Positions 31,993 to 40,828 are shown, counted from the stretch's first letter. The stretch: 64,000 bases of DNA from an uncultured Bacteroidota bacterium (GCA_903863935.1 CAIPDV010000113.1:43333-107332); one strand, 5' to 3'. The notes: generated from the letters alone by a model not told the origin. Program-made: numbers and translations.

Positions 31993-32703
31993 TTAGAAGG
32001 AATAACATCCTTTGGTGTACCTATGGTGATGCCTTCTTCGTTTTAGCTTCATATTTATTTCAGTGGAAGATTCATTTAAGGAAAGTTTTTTCGAAGTTGA
32101 TTTATAATATCTGCATTCAGTAGTAATGGTGGCACGTTGGTTTGTGTATGTTGATGGAACCATAATTGAATACGTTCCCGTTGAATCAGTATATGCGCCG
32201 GAAACATTGTATGTACCGATGGTAAGATTGACCGCCACATTTTCGAGGGGAATACCTGTTTTTTTATCAGTAACTTTTCCTTTAATTTGGATATAACCTT
32301 CAACCGGAGTTTTATATTTCCGGATAATAACTATTTCAGTGGCATGGCCCGATGAATCAATAGTTCCCGTGGGAATAACCTCTTTGTTGTTTTGGCTATA
32401 GGCTGTCCCGGTCACCCCGGCAGCCAGAGCTGTACCAAATAATATTCTTCTGAAAACCGGGGTGTCCGAAGGATTATTCGTCACCATAAGGCGGTTTAAT
32501 TGCGAGTTTTCAAATCGCCCACATCCTGTGCCTTTACCTTTCGAAAGATACTCATGTAATTCCTTGTCAGTAAAGGTTGAGAAATCAGTAACAGTCTTAT
32601 TGCAATTCCCGCAAAACTTACCATTTCCGTCAGGAGTCATTTTATCCCAATCCTCATTACATGGCTTTGGGATGGTGAGTTTTATTTTGAGTGGTTTTGA
32701 CAT
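31993..32703 (-). CDS. Carboxypeptidase-regulatory-like domain protein with N-terminal CxxC motif
   Basis: GKFCGNCNKTVTDFSTFTDKELHEYL...GCGRFENSQLNRLM then IQIKGKVTDKKTGIPLENVAVNLTIGTYNVSGAYTDSTGTYSI. The ORF-track ATG (32721) overlaps a -7 element; the ATG at 32703 is preferred. Confidence 0.75.
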   Translation of the reverse strand: MSKPLKIKLTIPKPCNEDWDKMTPDGNGKFCGNCNKTVTDFSTFTDKELHEYLSKGKGTGCGRFENSQLNRLMVTNNPSDTPVFRRILFGTALAAGVTGTAYSQNNKEVIPTGTIDSSGHATEIVIIRKYKTPVEGYIQIKGKVTDKKTGIPLENVAVNLTIGTYNVSGAYTDSTGTYSIMVPSTYTNQRATITTECRYYKSTSKKLSLNESSTEINMKLKRRRHHHRYTKGCYSF

Positions 32704-32709
32704 CTTCAA

Positions 32710-32717
32710 CAAAGATA
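32710..32717 (-). promoter_or_regulatory. -7 element TATCTTTG immediately before the ATG at 32703
   Basis: CAAAGATA on + strand; TATCTTTG-TTGAAG-ATG on minus. Confidence 0.45.
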
Positions 32718-33187
32718 GCATTTAATTTGAATTACAGAAGTGTTTAGAGTATTTTATTTTAGTAGGGTATTTTTTATTTGATATAAAATTAGATTTCTCA
32801 ATTAACAGGGAATAACAAGGCAATAACAGGTGTAATAACAGTAAAATAACAGGGCGAAAAAGTATTACGCAAAAATTTGGTTGGCTGATATTCAATAGTT
32901 TGGTTTTTCAATTCGTTGTTAATAACAGAGAAAAACAGGTTTTATAGCAAAAATAGGTAGATGATTTTGAATTTTGGCTATAAATTCCTATCGTAAATAT
33001 AAGTTTGTTTATGTTTATCATTCAGCAAAGGTAAATCATGAAATGTGTTTTTTTAACTAAGTCATTGACCAGATTTTAATCGCAAATAACCGCTATCTAA
33101 TTCATATTCAAAAATTTTACATACTCATTATCAACAATTAACAAAATAATTTACTACTATGCATTGCATGGTATTAAAATATTTACA

Positions 33188-33195
33188 TATCTTTG
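33188..33195 (+). promoter_or_regulatory. -7 element TATCTTTG upstream of padR-pspC
   Basis: TTG at 33164 plus 21-bp spacer plus TATCTTTG. Confidence 0.5.
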
Positions 33196-33235
33196 CATTG
33201 TCAAATAAGAACTACACAAATTAAATAATAGCAAT

Positions 33236-33607
33236 ATGGAAACAGAAAACGCAAAAACTCCGAAAAACGATCCGGCCGGCCAGGCTCAGATGCGTAAAGG
33301 AGTGCTTGAGCTTTGTATCCTTTGTGTCTTATCCGAAAAGGATGCATATCCTTCCGAGATAATAGAGGCAATGAAAGATTCAAAGTTAATAGTAGTGGAA
33401 GGCACACTTTACCCGTTGCTTATGCGCCTGAAAAATGAAGGCCGTTTAGCATACGAATGGAAAGAATCAACCTCAGGTCCGCCACGTAAATATTATAAGC
33501 TTACTCCATCCGGTAAAGAACTGTTGCAGGAACTTTATTCATCCTGGAACGAGTTAGTTGGCTCAGTTGATCAAATAGTAAAGAAATATTCCTCACATAT
33601 ATTATAA
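33236..33607 (+). CDS. PadR family transcriptional regulator
   Basis: MRKGVLELCILCVLSEKDAYPSEIIEAMKDSKLIVVEGTLYPLLMRLKNEGRLAYEW. Confidence 0.92.
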   Translation: METENAKTPKNDPAGQAQMRKGVLELCILCVLSEKDAYPSEIIEAMKDSKLIVVEGTLYPLLMRLKNEGRLAYEWKESTSGPPRKYYKLTPSGKELLQELYSSWNELVGSVDQIVKKYSSHIL

Positions 33608-33615
33608 TAAACGCC

Positions 33616-35214
33616 ATGAAAAAAACAATCAGTACAAGTATAGGTAGCATCGTTTTCAATGTAGAAGAAGATGCACACGACAAACTGGCAGCCTATCTGG
33701 ATGCTATCAGCGCATCGCTTAAAAATTCGGAAGGACACGATGAAATAATGCAGGACATTGAATCACGTATTGCAGAATTATTACAACAAAAAGTAAGTTC
33801 TTTTAAGCAGGTAATAACCATTTCCGAAATTGACGAAGTAATTGGAGTAATGGGTAAACCTGAAGATTTCGGTGCTGCCCCCGGTGCAGAAAAACAACCG
33901 AACTATTCCACATACACAACAGGCCCCAACGGCCAAAGGCGCATGTACCGCGATATTGACGACAAGGTATTCCTTGGTGTATGTTCAGGCCTTTCTCACC
34001 ATTTCGGAATCGATCCTATCTGGTTACGATTAGGATTCGGACTCTCTGTTTGCATAGGCGGTTTTGGTTTGATACTATATATCTTATTGGCCATTATTAT
34101 GCCCAAAGCCCGCACTTCGGCTGAAAAACTTGAAATGATGGGGGAGCCTGTTGATGTTAACAATATCCGCAGGATCATTGAAGAGGACGTTGATAACATC
34201 AAAAAAAAAGTAAAAGATTTTGGAAACGATATAAAACAAGGCAGAGGTAAAGACCACGCCAGAGAGTTTGGTAAAAACGTTTCTGATTTTTTTAATTCAA
34301 TGGGGCATGGAGTGGGTAATCTTCTTGCTGGTGTTATTAAGGCCATACTCATGTTTGTTGGCTTTATTGTAGCCTGCGTATTCCTGGCGCTATTAATAGG
34401 CTTGATAGTTTCTTTAACCAGCGGTGTAAACATAATTCATGTTGAAGGCGGACACGGACATATGGTGAATTACTCGGTGCACAGTTTCCTTGATATGCTT
34501 TCGGTTACAGGTGGTATGCGTACTGTACTTATTCTTGGCATCTTTCTCTTCCTGGGTGTGCCGCTATTAGCAATAGGAGTGCGTTTTGCAAGGGTTGTTG
34601 CAGGAAGAAAACAGCCTTATGTCTGGTTTACTATTACTGCATCTATATTATGGGCTACCGGATGGATTTTAATGTTTATAGGTGCTTCAGCCGTATTCAG
34701 CCACTTTTCGGTAAATGATTTTACACGCAAGGATATTATACTTAAGGCTCAGCCAAATAAAATCCTGTATGTTAAAATGGATAATAAAAAAGCAGGTGAG
34801 GACATCATTGAACTTGATTCTCTAAACTTATATGTTTCCGAGGGAAATGAATTCAGAGGAAACCCCTCATTATGTATTGAACAAAGTGCGGACTCCAATT
34901 ACCATCTTGTGCTAACCAAAATTGCGCGCGGTATTAATAAAGCGGAAGCTGACGAATATGCGGATGCTATAGATTATAATTATGCTAACCGCGACTCATC
35001 TTTAGTACTCGATCCTTCCTTTGGTCTGGAGTTGAATCGTGGATGGCGCAAACAAAAACTTGAACTTACATTAGATGTGCCTCTTAACAAAAGTGTGGCA
35101 TTACCTGTAGGTATTGACCATGTGCTTTGCAAGGCGTTGCATCATAAAGGTCAACATATGGGAGGCGAGGTTTGGACTATGAAGCAGGAAGGGCTTGTTC
35201 CGTATGGAAAATAA
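33616..35214 (+). CDS. PspC domain-containing protein
   Basis: RRMYRDIDDKVFLGVCSGLSHHFGIDPIWLRLGFGLSVCIGGFGLILYILLAIIMPKA; operon with padR. Confidence 0.9.
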   Translation: MKKTISTSIGSIVFNVEEDAHDKLAAYLDAISASLKNSEGHDEIMQDIESRIAELLQQKVSSFKQVITISEIDEVIGVMGKPEDFGAAPGAEKQPNYSTYTTGPNGQRRMYRDIDDKVFLGVCSGLSHHFGIDPIWLRLGFGLSVCIGGFGLILYILLAIIMPKARTSAEKLEMMGEPVDVNNIRRIIEEDVDNIKKKVKDFGNDIKQGRGKDHAREFGKNVSDFFNSMGHGVGNLLAGVIKAILMFVGFIVACVFLALLIGLIVSLTSGVNIIHVEGGHGHMVNYSVHSFLDMLSVTGGMRTVLILGIFLFLGVPLLAIGVRFARVVAGRKQPYVWFTITASILWATGWILMFIGASAVFSHFSVNDFTRKDIILKAQPNKILYVKMDNKKAGEDIIELDSLNLYVSEGNEFRGNPSLCIEQSADSNYHLVLTKIARGINKAEADEYADAIDYNYANRDSSLVLDPSFGLELNRGWRKQKLELTLDVPLNKSVALPVGIDHVLCKALHHKGQHMGGEVWTMKQEGLVPYGK

Positions 35215-35235
35215 AGCTTCCAGATTATTAAACAT

Positions 35236-35259
35236 AAAACCCCGGTTAACCGGGGTTTT
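35236..35259 (+). terminator. Rho-independent terminator after pspC
   Basis: AAAACCCCGGTT/AACCGGGGTTTT perfect palindrome plus T tract. Confidence 0.75.
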
Positions 35260-35334
35260 TAATTTTATAAATGTTTACCATTATGTTTGTAGGAGGGAAT
35301 CTCGCCTGCACTAAAGCTATGGCGAGGCGAAGGC

Positions 35335-35420
35335 GGAGAGTGGGGGATTCGAACCCTCGGGACCCTTTCGGGTACACACGCTTTCCAGGCGTGCTCCTTA
35401 AGCCACTCGGACAACTCTCC
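35335..35420 (-). tRNA. tRNA-Ser(GGA)
   Basis: Minus strand GGAGAGTTGTCCGAGTGGCTTAAGGAGCACGCCTGGAAAGCGTGTGTACCCGAAAGGGTCCCGAGGGTTCGAATCCCCCACTCTCC; long variable arm, GGTTCGAATCC T-loop, anticodon loop CTGGAAA, no encoded CCA. Confidence 0.96.
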
Positions 35421-35609
35421 GTAACAGCATAAAGTGGAAAGTTAAAATTGGAAAGGAAAATCTTCCAGTTTTATAATTTGCACTTTCGACTTAAATTGGG
35501 GCGCAAAGATATATAAATACCCTTGCACACCTATTTATGGTAAACAAGATTTCATTCAAAGAACACAGGAATTGTTTTCCTATGAAATAGAACCGGAAAC
35601 TAAACTCGT

Positions 35610-36230
35610 TTAATAGCTCAACCAGTCTCTGCACTTAGCAAGCAGATCGGCTTCCATAGCAGAGCCTTTATCGTGGGCGTGCCAACCGTGTAAGTTTTGA
35701 ATTAGTTCATCATGAGATGCCGTCGGGTTATTATTTTTGAAGTTCTGCACAAGTGAATCTATGTGTGTAGGTCTTGGTCCCCAGTGCCCAAGTATATGGC
35801 CAGTTTCAGCTTCTAAGCAAATTAAAATAGGGATGGAACGGCTTCCATGGGTAAGGAACATGTCCATCACTTTAGGGTTTTCATCCCGTAGCACAATTTT
35901 AAGTTCAATGTTCGGGTTTAAGGCTGCTATTTTTGCAATTACGGGTATGTTTTGAGCCCCATCGCCACACCACGATTCAGTAATTAAAACCCATTTCCAG
36001 TGAGGGTTAGCGGTAGCCAAAAGTAATTTTATAGTTTCGCCCGGATTGAATTGTTTGTCTATTCTTTTCATCCGTTGGGCGTTCAGTTTTGTTGCACGAA
36101 TACGCTCTTCTGTCTTTTCGGGGCCAGTGGTAGTGGCTGAATTAGCTGATGTAATTACCATAGTAAGATAATCAGCATAATCCATTTCATTAATTACATC
36201 TGGCAGGGTCTCTAACTGAATGGTTTCCAT
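35610..36230 (-). CDS. Thioredoxin family protein
   Basis: WVLITESWCGDGAQNIPVIAKIAALNPNIELKIVLRDENPKVMDMFLTHGSRSIPILICL. Confidence 0.85.
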   Translation of the reverse strand: METIQLETLPDVINEMDYADYLTMVITSANSATTTGPEKTEERIRATKLNAQRMKRIDKQFNPGETIKLLLATANPHWKWVLITESWCGDGAQNIPVIAKIAALNPNIELKIVLRDENPKVMDMFLTHGSRSIPILICLEAETGHILGHWGPRPTHIDSLVQNFKNNNPTASHDELIQNLHGWHAHDKGSAMEADLLAKCRDWLSY

Positions 36231-36236
36231 AGAATA

Positions 36237-36244
36237 CAAAATTA
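36237..36244 (-). promoter_or_regulatory. -7 element TAATTTTG immediately before the thioredoxin-family ATG
   Basis: CAAAATTA on + strand; TAATTTTG-TATTCT-ATG on minus. Confidence 0.4.
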
Positions 36245-36381
36245 GAATGAAAAGAGGCTTTACTTTATGAGCATAGTCATTACATTTGTATGATTAAAAT
36301 CGTGTACGAAGGCTACAGCGCAGGAGTAAATATCATTCCTTGCGGGATTGGAACAAGAGCCTGTACTCAAATGTTTTTAAC

Positions 36382-36389
36382 TATATTTG
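36382..36389 (+). promoter_or_regulatory. -7 element TATATTTG upstream of collagen-like lipoprotein 1
   Basis: TAnnTTTG 28 nt before the ATG. Confidence 0.45.
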
Positions 36390-36417
36390 TTACCTCAATC
36401 ATAAAAAAATAAACATC

Positions 36418-36957
36418 ATGAAAATTATTCATTATTTAGGAATTCTTGCAATAGCGGCAATAGTAGGTTCTTGCAGCAAAGGAGACACAGGTGCAACCGG
36501 ACCACAAGGCCCTGCGGGAAATAACGGAGTTGCTAATATCAATACTACTATTTATACAGTTACCAGTTCCGACTGGAGTGCTACAGGCTCACCTGCTTAT
36601 ACCTGGATATCTTCTTGGACTGCCAGTATAGCCGATAATAATACCGATGCTGTTTTAGCATATTGGAGCACTGCTTCATCAGGCTGGCTTGCATTGCCTG
36701 TCGACAATTTAATTGCTTCGCAAGATGAAATGACCTTTGGTTATGACAACAATATTGTTACCTTTTCATATCATACAGGTGGTGTTGCTACACTTCCTCC
36801 AAGTTCGTATGTGGGTTACACTACCATTTATTTTAAAGTTACAGTTATTCCGCCGGCTTTACAGGCAAAATACCCTGGCACCAATTGGAAAAATGCTTCC
36901 GAAGCTATGAAGATTCCTGAAGTTCGTGCAGCATTGAATAACGGAAACAACAAATAG
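36418..36957 (+). CDS. Collagen-like-repeat lipoprotein 1
   Basis: AAIVGSCSKG lipobox followed by G-D-T G-A-T G-P-Q G-P-A G-N-N G-V-A triplets; start moved to ATG at 36418. Confidence 0.75.
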   Translation: MKIIHYLGILAIAAIVGSCSKGDTGATGPQGPAGNNGVANINTTIYTVTSSDWSATGSPAYTWISSWTASIADNNTDAVLAYWSTASSGWLALPVDNLIASQDEMTFGYDNNIVTFSYHTGGVATLPPSSYVGYTTIYFKVTVIPPALQAKYPGTNWKNASEAMKIPEVRAALNNGNNK

Positions 36958-36978
36958 TATTTCTATTTTCTGAAATTT

Positions 36979-37005
36979 AAAAGCCTCGCATTATGCGGGG
37001 CTTTT
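36979..37005 (+). terminator. Rho-independent terminator
   Basis: AAAAGCCTCGCA-tta-TGCGGGGCTTTTTT. Confidence 0.7.
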
Positions 37006-37012
37006 TTATTTG

Positions 37013-37020
37013 TATGTTTG
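37013..37020 (+). promoter_or_regulatory. -7 element TATGTTTG upstream of collagen-like lipoprotein 2
   Basis: TAnnTTTG 27 nt before the ATG at 37048. Confidence 0.45.
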
Positions 37021-37047
37021 TTATCTAACCATAAAAACAAAAATACT

Positions 37048-37629
37048 ATGAGAACAATTTATTACTTCCTGTCTGTTTTAATTATTGCAGGAGTACTTAC
37101 CTCATGCAGCAAAGGAAATACTGGTCCTACAGGATCTGCAGGAGCAACCGGTGCTACGGGCCCTCAAGGTCCTAAAGGCGACACAGGTGCTACTGGCAAT
37201 GCAAATGTTATAAGCCAACAATTTTCAGTGCCGGCATGGACTTACAACAGCCCGCAATGGTACGTTAATTTAACTGTATCTGCTCTTACCTCTAAAGTTT
37301 TAACCAGCGGTGCTGTAGAAGTATACCTGAGCCCTAATGCAGGTACTAACTGGTATGCTATGCCATATATGGTATACGGTAGCGTAGCAGATTATATTGG
37401 TGGTTTTGTAACCGGATTAAATTCGGTACAGGTTACCTGGATTTATAATGGTGTTGGTTCAGGAAGTGACCCAAATGCATATTACAGTACCTCCGCTTGC
37501 TTAATTAATATAGTGTGTATTGCCCCGGCCATGATACAGTCGCACCCAAATGTTAATTGGGGAGACCCGGCTGAGGTTGCCCTTATACCCGAAGTTAAAA
37601 CTCAATTGAATAAGTTGAAAAACCGATAA
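37048..37629 (+). CDS. Collagen-like-repeat lipoprotein 2 (paralog of preceding gene)
   Basis: GVLTSCSKG lipobox then about ten G-X-Y triplets GNTGPTGSAGATGATGPQGPKGDTGATGNA; related globular C-terminus. Confidence 0.75.
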   Translation: MRTIYYFLSVLIIAGVLTSCSKGNTGPTGSAGATGATGPQGPKGDTGATGNANVISQQFSVPAWTYNSPQWYVNLTVSALTSKVLTSGAVEVYLSPNAGTNWYAMPYMVYGSVADYIGGFVTGLNSVQVTWIYNGVGSGSDPNAYYSTSACLINIVCIAPAMIQSHPNVNWGDPAEVALIPEVKTQLNKLKNR

Positions 37630-37652
37630 GCATTACTAGTTGTTTTATCAGA

Positions 37653-37680
37653 CCCATTCGGCAAGCCGGATGGGTTTTTT
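37653..37680 (+). terminator. Rho-independent terminator
   Basis: CCCATTCGGC-aa-GCCGGATGGG followed by T run. Confidence 0.7.
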
Positions 37681-37750
37681 TTGTTTCACGAAAATGATGG
37701 AAGTCATAATAAGGGATGAGAAAGTACTTTTATTTTTCATTCGTATTACG

Positions 37751-37758
37751 TACTTTTG
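37751..37758 (+). promoter_or_regulatory. -7 element TACTTTTG upstream of dps
   Basis: Matches TAnnTTTG, 18 nt before ATG at 37777. Confidence 0.4.
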
Positions 37759-37776
37759 ATTTTAAAATTAAAACCT

Positions 37777-38247
37777 ATGAAACCAAACATTGATATTTCC
37801 GACAAAAACAGGGGAGCTGTGGCTGAGCTTTTGAATGTATTATTAGCCGATGAATATGTGCTTTATACCAAAACCCGCAATGCCCATTGGAATATTGAAG
37901 GGAACAACTTTATGGAATTGCATAAATTTTTCGAAGGCCAGTATGAAGCCATTGATGAAACCATTGACTCAGTTGCAGAGCGTGTCCGGTCTTTAGGCCA
38001 TTATTCGCTTGGTTCACTTAAAGATTTTTTAGAGATAACCCATCTTTCGGAGGACAAAGAATTGAGTGATCAGAAATCGGCTTTGAAAGCATTATTGGAA
38101 AGCCATGAAACAATTATTTGCAATTGCAGAAAGGATTTGGTTACGATAAACGATAAGTATAAAGACCTTGGAACCGCAGATTTCATTACAGGGATTATGG
38201 AAGAACATGAAAAAATGGCCTGGATGCTGAGATCTTATCTTGCTTGA
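37777..38247 (+). CDS. dps: Dps family DNA-binding ferritin-like protein
   Basis: LLADEYVLYTKTRNAHWNIEGNNFMELHKFFEGQYEAIDETIDSVAERVRSLG. Confidence 0.92.
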   Translation: MKPNIDISDKNRGAVAELLNVLLADEYVLYTKTRNAHWNIEGNNFMELHKFFEGQYEAIDETIDSVAERVRSLGHYSLGSLKDFLEITHLSEDKELSDQKSALKALLESHETIICNCRKDLVTINDKYKDLGTADFITGIMEEHEKMAWMLRSYLA

Positions 38248-38371
38248 GTGTAAAACTACAGACTAGTTAAAATTTCGATGAGCAGGGCAGAAATGTTTTT
38301 TCTGGCGATGATGGAGATGGTAAAGAAACTGAAAAAGTAATAGCGGATTTTTTTCAGCATATAGAAACGGA

Positions 38372-39994
38372 GTGAGAATTACTTTCATATTATTTATTGG
38401 GCTTATTGCAAATAGTGAGCTTATCGGGCAATCAGTTCAGGAAAAACTTATGCTTACTGATACCAAAGATTCTGTATTGCTGAAATCAGAATCCCCAAAC
38501 TTTGATAGCACCGGAAGATACCTATTTGAGACTGTAAATGATTCGGGCGAATATTTCATTGATAATAATGGGAAAACAGGGCCTTTAAAACAAAATTGGG
38601 GAAGTTCTATTTCAAAATATACCTTATTAAAGGATGAAGATGTTTTCTATTACCACAGTGCAGCATTAAGGATTTTCGGGCCATTCAAAGGGGATGACCT
38701 AGCCCATTTTAGAAACCCGATATCGAAAAACAAGCAACATGTTGCAACTCCGTGTTTTTTTAAAGACAGGATTGCTATTTATATTGACGGTAAATTAATA
38801 ACCAAGGTGGATACATTAACTAAAAAAGAATGGTATTCTAACTTAAAACAGGAGAATCCTTTTGAATCAAAGGAGATTTATTTTCAATCGGATGATTGGT
38901 GCCAACTTAGTAACAATGGTAACTGTCTGTTTTCAGTGGAAAATGGATTGCGTTATAATTTATTCTTTAACGGCAGTATAATCAACACTTCTGAAAATGA
39001 GATTTATCCCGTCAGGGTAAATGATAATGGGAATTATATTTATTCAGTTGGCAGAAAACCAATGAAAAATGAGAATTACACATATGATTATATGTTCTTT
39101 ATTCATACAAAAGATTCAGTATTTGCCCCGGTAAGAACTGTATGGGATTCCTATCTGAATGAGGATGGTTCCTATTATTGCAAAGGGGATGATAGTGGCC
39201 CTGAGTATATACTAATTGATAATGCCATGTACAAGGGTATTAAAGAAATTAACTGTATCAGATTGCCTGATAAAACACATTATATGTTTAGTTATGCTAA
39301 GGATGATGGGCACTATATGAATGTTAACGGCAAATCGGAAGAATATAATTTTCAGGACATATTCTATCCGACTTTGGATACAAACGGTAATTATGCTTTT
39401 TATGGATTGCGTAATTATTACCTGTATAAGTTTATAAACGGGAAAGAGATTTCCGAGCCAATTACAAAATATGGTGTAAGGCCAGTTCCGCTTTATATAA
39501 GCCCAACTGGAGAATCTTTGCATATTTTTAAAACAGAGGATTCCACTTATCTTTACAGAGATGATAAAATGCTATATAAATTAAGTAACGATAAGAATTT
39601 AAGTATTATTGAACCAATGGATTTTCTTACTGGCGAGTATGAAAAAGACAAACCCCTGGAAGGGAATAATTTTTTCTATATGGAAATTGACTCGGTAGGG
39701 TATGTGGTTTTTAATGGTCAGTTCTCAAGACCCATGCTACCTGCCAAAACCCATGGTTCAGATGATGAAAAACCCATCGGGCAAATTATTTCAGCAGAAC
39801 GGGTAGGGCATGGGTTTTATTTTATTCAGAAAACAGGTGCGCGGAAGTATCTTATAAATATTAATAATTCCGTTTATAGGGAAGTGGACGACCTGGATAG
39901 AATATATAGCGGTAATACTTTTTTTGATGGGGGAAAGCTTATTTTTTACGGAGTTAAGGGGCTTTCATTTTATCAATTTTCGGTAAAAGAATGA
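38372..39994 (+). CDS. Hypothetical secreted protein
   Basis: 540 aa ORF, GTG start, N-terminal hydrophobic segment, repeated NGNYxYxxG-like strands; overlaps next ORF by 4 bp. Confidence 0.6.
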   Translation: MRITFILFIGLIANSELIGQSVQEKLMLTDTKDSVLLKSESPNFDSTGRYLFETVNDSGEYFIDNNGKTGPLKQNWGSSISKYTLLKDEDVFYYHSAALRIFGPFKGDDLAHFRNPISKNKQHVATPCFFKDRIAIYIDGKLITKVDTLTKKEWYSNLKQENPFESKEIYFQSDDWCQLSNNGNCLFSVENGLRYNLFFNGSIINTSENEIYPVRVNDNGNYIYSVGRKPMKNENYTYDYMFFIHTKDSVFAPVRTVWDSYLNEDGSYYCKGDDSGPEYILIDNAMYKGIKEINCIRLPDKTHYMFSYAKDDGHYMNVNGKSEEYNFQDIFYPTLDTNGNYAFYGLRNYYLYKFINGKEISEPITKYGVRPVPLYISPTGESLHIFKTEDSTYLYRDDKMLYKLSNDKNLSIIEPMDFLTGEYEKDKPLEGNNFFYMEIDSVGYVVFNGQFSRPMLPAKTHGSDDEKPIGQIISAERVGHGFYFIQKTGARKYLININNSVYREVDDLDRIYSGNTFFDGGKLIFYGVKGLSFYQFSVKE

Positions 39995-40824
39995 GGAGAT
40001 TAGTATTGATATTAACTATACTGATTGCAGTTTTTGCTCAAAATTCGGATGCGCAGAAGATGCCGTCCGATTATTTTGATGAAGGTAATAAATACTTTGA
40101 AGACAGTAATTATAAAAATGCCATCATCTCTTTTAAGTACATCGTAAATCATTATCCTAAAAATGTTTTATATCCCAGAGCTTTTTACAATCTAGGCTAT
40201 ATTTATTATTGCAATAATCAATATGATAGTTCATTAGTAATTTTTAAAAATATATTGGTCAGCCAATTTAATGAGAAGGAACATTTAGGCGGAGATATTA
40301 TGGCCGATCCTTATACCAATTACCGGCATTGGGCATGCATCGTATTATGTAATATTTACGAAGACAAATCGATGTTTGATACAGCCCTGCACTATCTGGC
40401 TTTAGGAGACACTGTTTATCGGTACCTTCATTTTTGCGGAAATGAATTGGATGCAAGTAAGGTAAGTACTGCACTAAAATATGCTGAGCTTTATAAAAAG
40501 CTAAATAAAAAGGATGAAGCCATTCAACATCTTTTGCCTGTTGTTTTTAAAAAGGATGGGGATTGCGCGGAAGTATTGGCTGAATTAAAAGAACTGCTGA
40601 AAGAGAAAAAAAACGTGAAAAAGGAACTTGACCTCGCTTTGGCAAAGCCTTATTCAAAACCTTACCGGGAAAACACTTCAGAAAGGTATTATTTTTTCAA
40701 ATTTTTAAATACCGAAATAGCTTTTCCAGGAAGATATGAAAGCGATGAATATAAATTCGACAGAAAAAGAGCGATTGAAGATGTGCATAAATGGAAATTC
40801 TATCAAATGATAGAGGGGTTATAA
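39991..40824 (+). CDS. Tetratricopeptide-repeat-like secreted protein
   Basis: Signal peptide, YFDEGNKYFEDSNYKNAIISFKYIVNHYPKNVLYPRAFYNLGYIYY. Confidence 0.7.
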   Translation: MRRLVLILTILIAVFAQNSDAQKMPSDYFDEGNKYFEDSNYKNAIISFKYIVNHYPKNVLYPRAFYNLGYIYYCNNQYDSSLVIFKNILVSQFNEKEHLGGDIMADPYTNYRHWACIVLCNIYEDKSMFDTALHYLALGDTVYRYLHFCGNELDASKVSTALKYAELYKKLNKKDEAIQHLLPVVFKKDGDCAEVLAELKELLKEKKNVKKELDLALAKPYSKPYRENTSERYYFFKFLNTEIAFPGRYESDEYKFDRKRAIEDVHKWKFYQMIEGL

Positions 40825-40828
40825 AAAT

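Noticed and set aside
33996-34433. ORF 145 aa on - strand
   Set aside because: Antisense to the PspC gene; composition mirrors the real CDS.
35335-35420. Genomic island at the tRNA-Ser
   Set aside because: No integrase, no direct repeat of the tRNA 3' end seen, flanking genes are ordinary chromosomal ones.
36418-37629. Collagen-like genes as phage tail fibres or part of a prophage
   Set aside because: Both carry lipobox signal peptides and no phage structural, lysis or integrase genes are nearby.
37756-37776. Upstream start (TTG) for dps as in the ORF track
   Set aside because: It overlaps the probable -7 promoter element; ATG at 37777 gives the canonical N-terminus.
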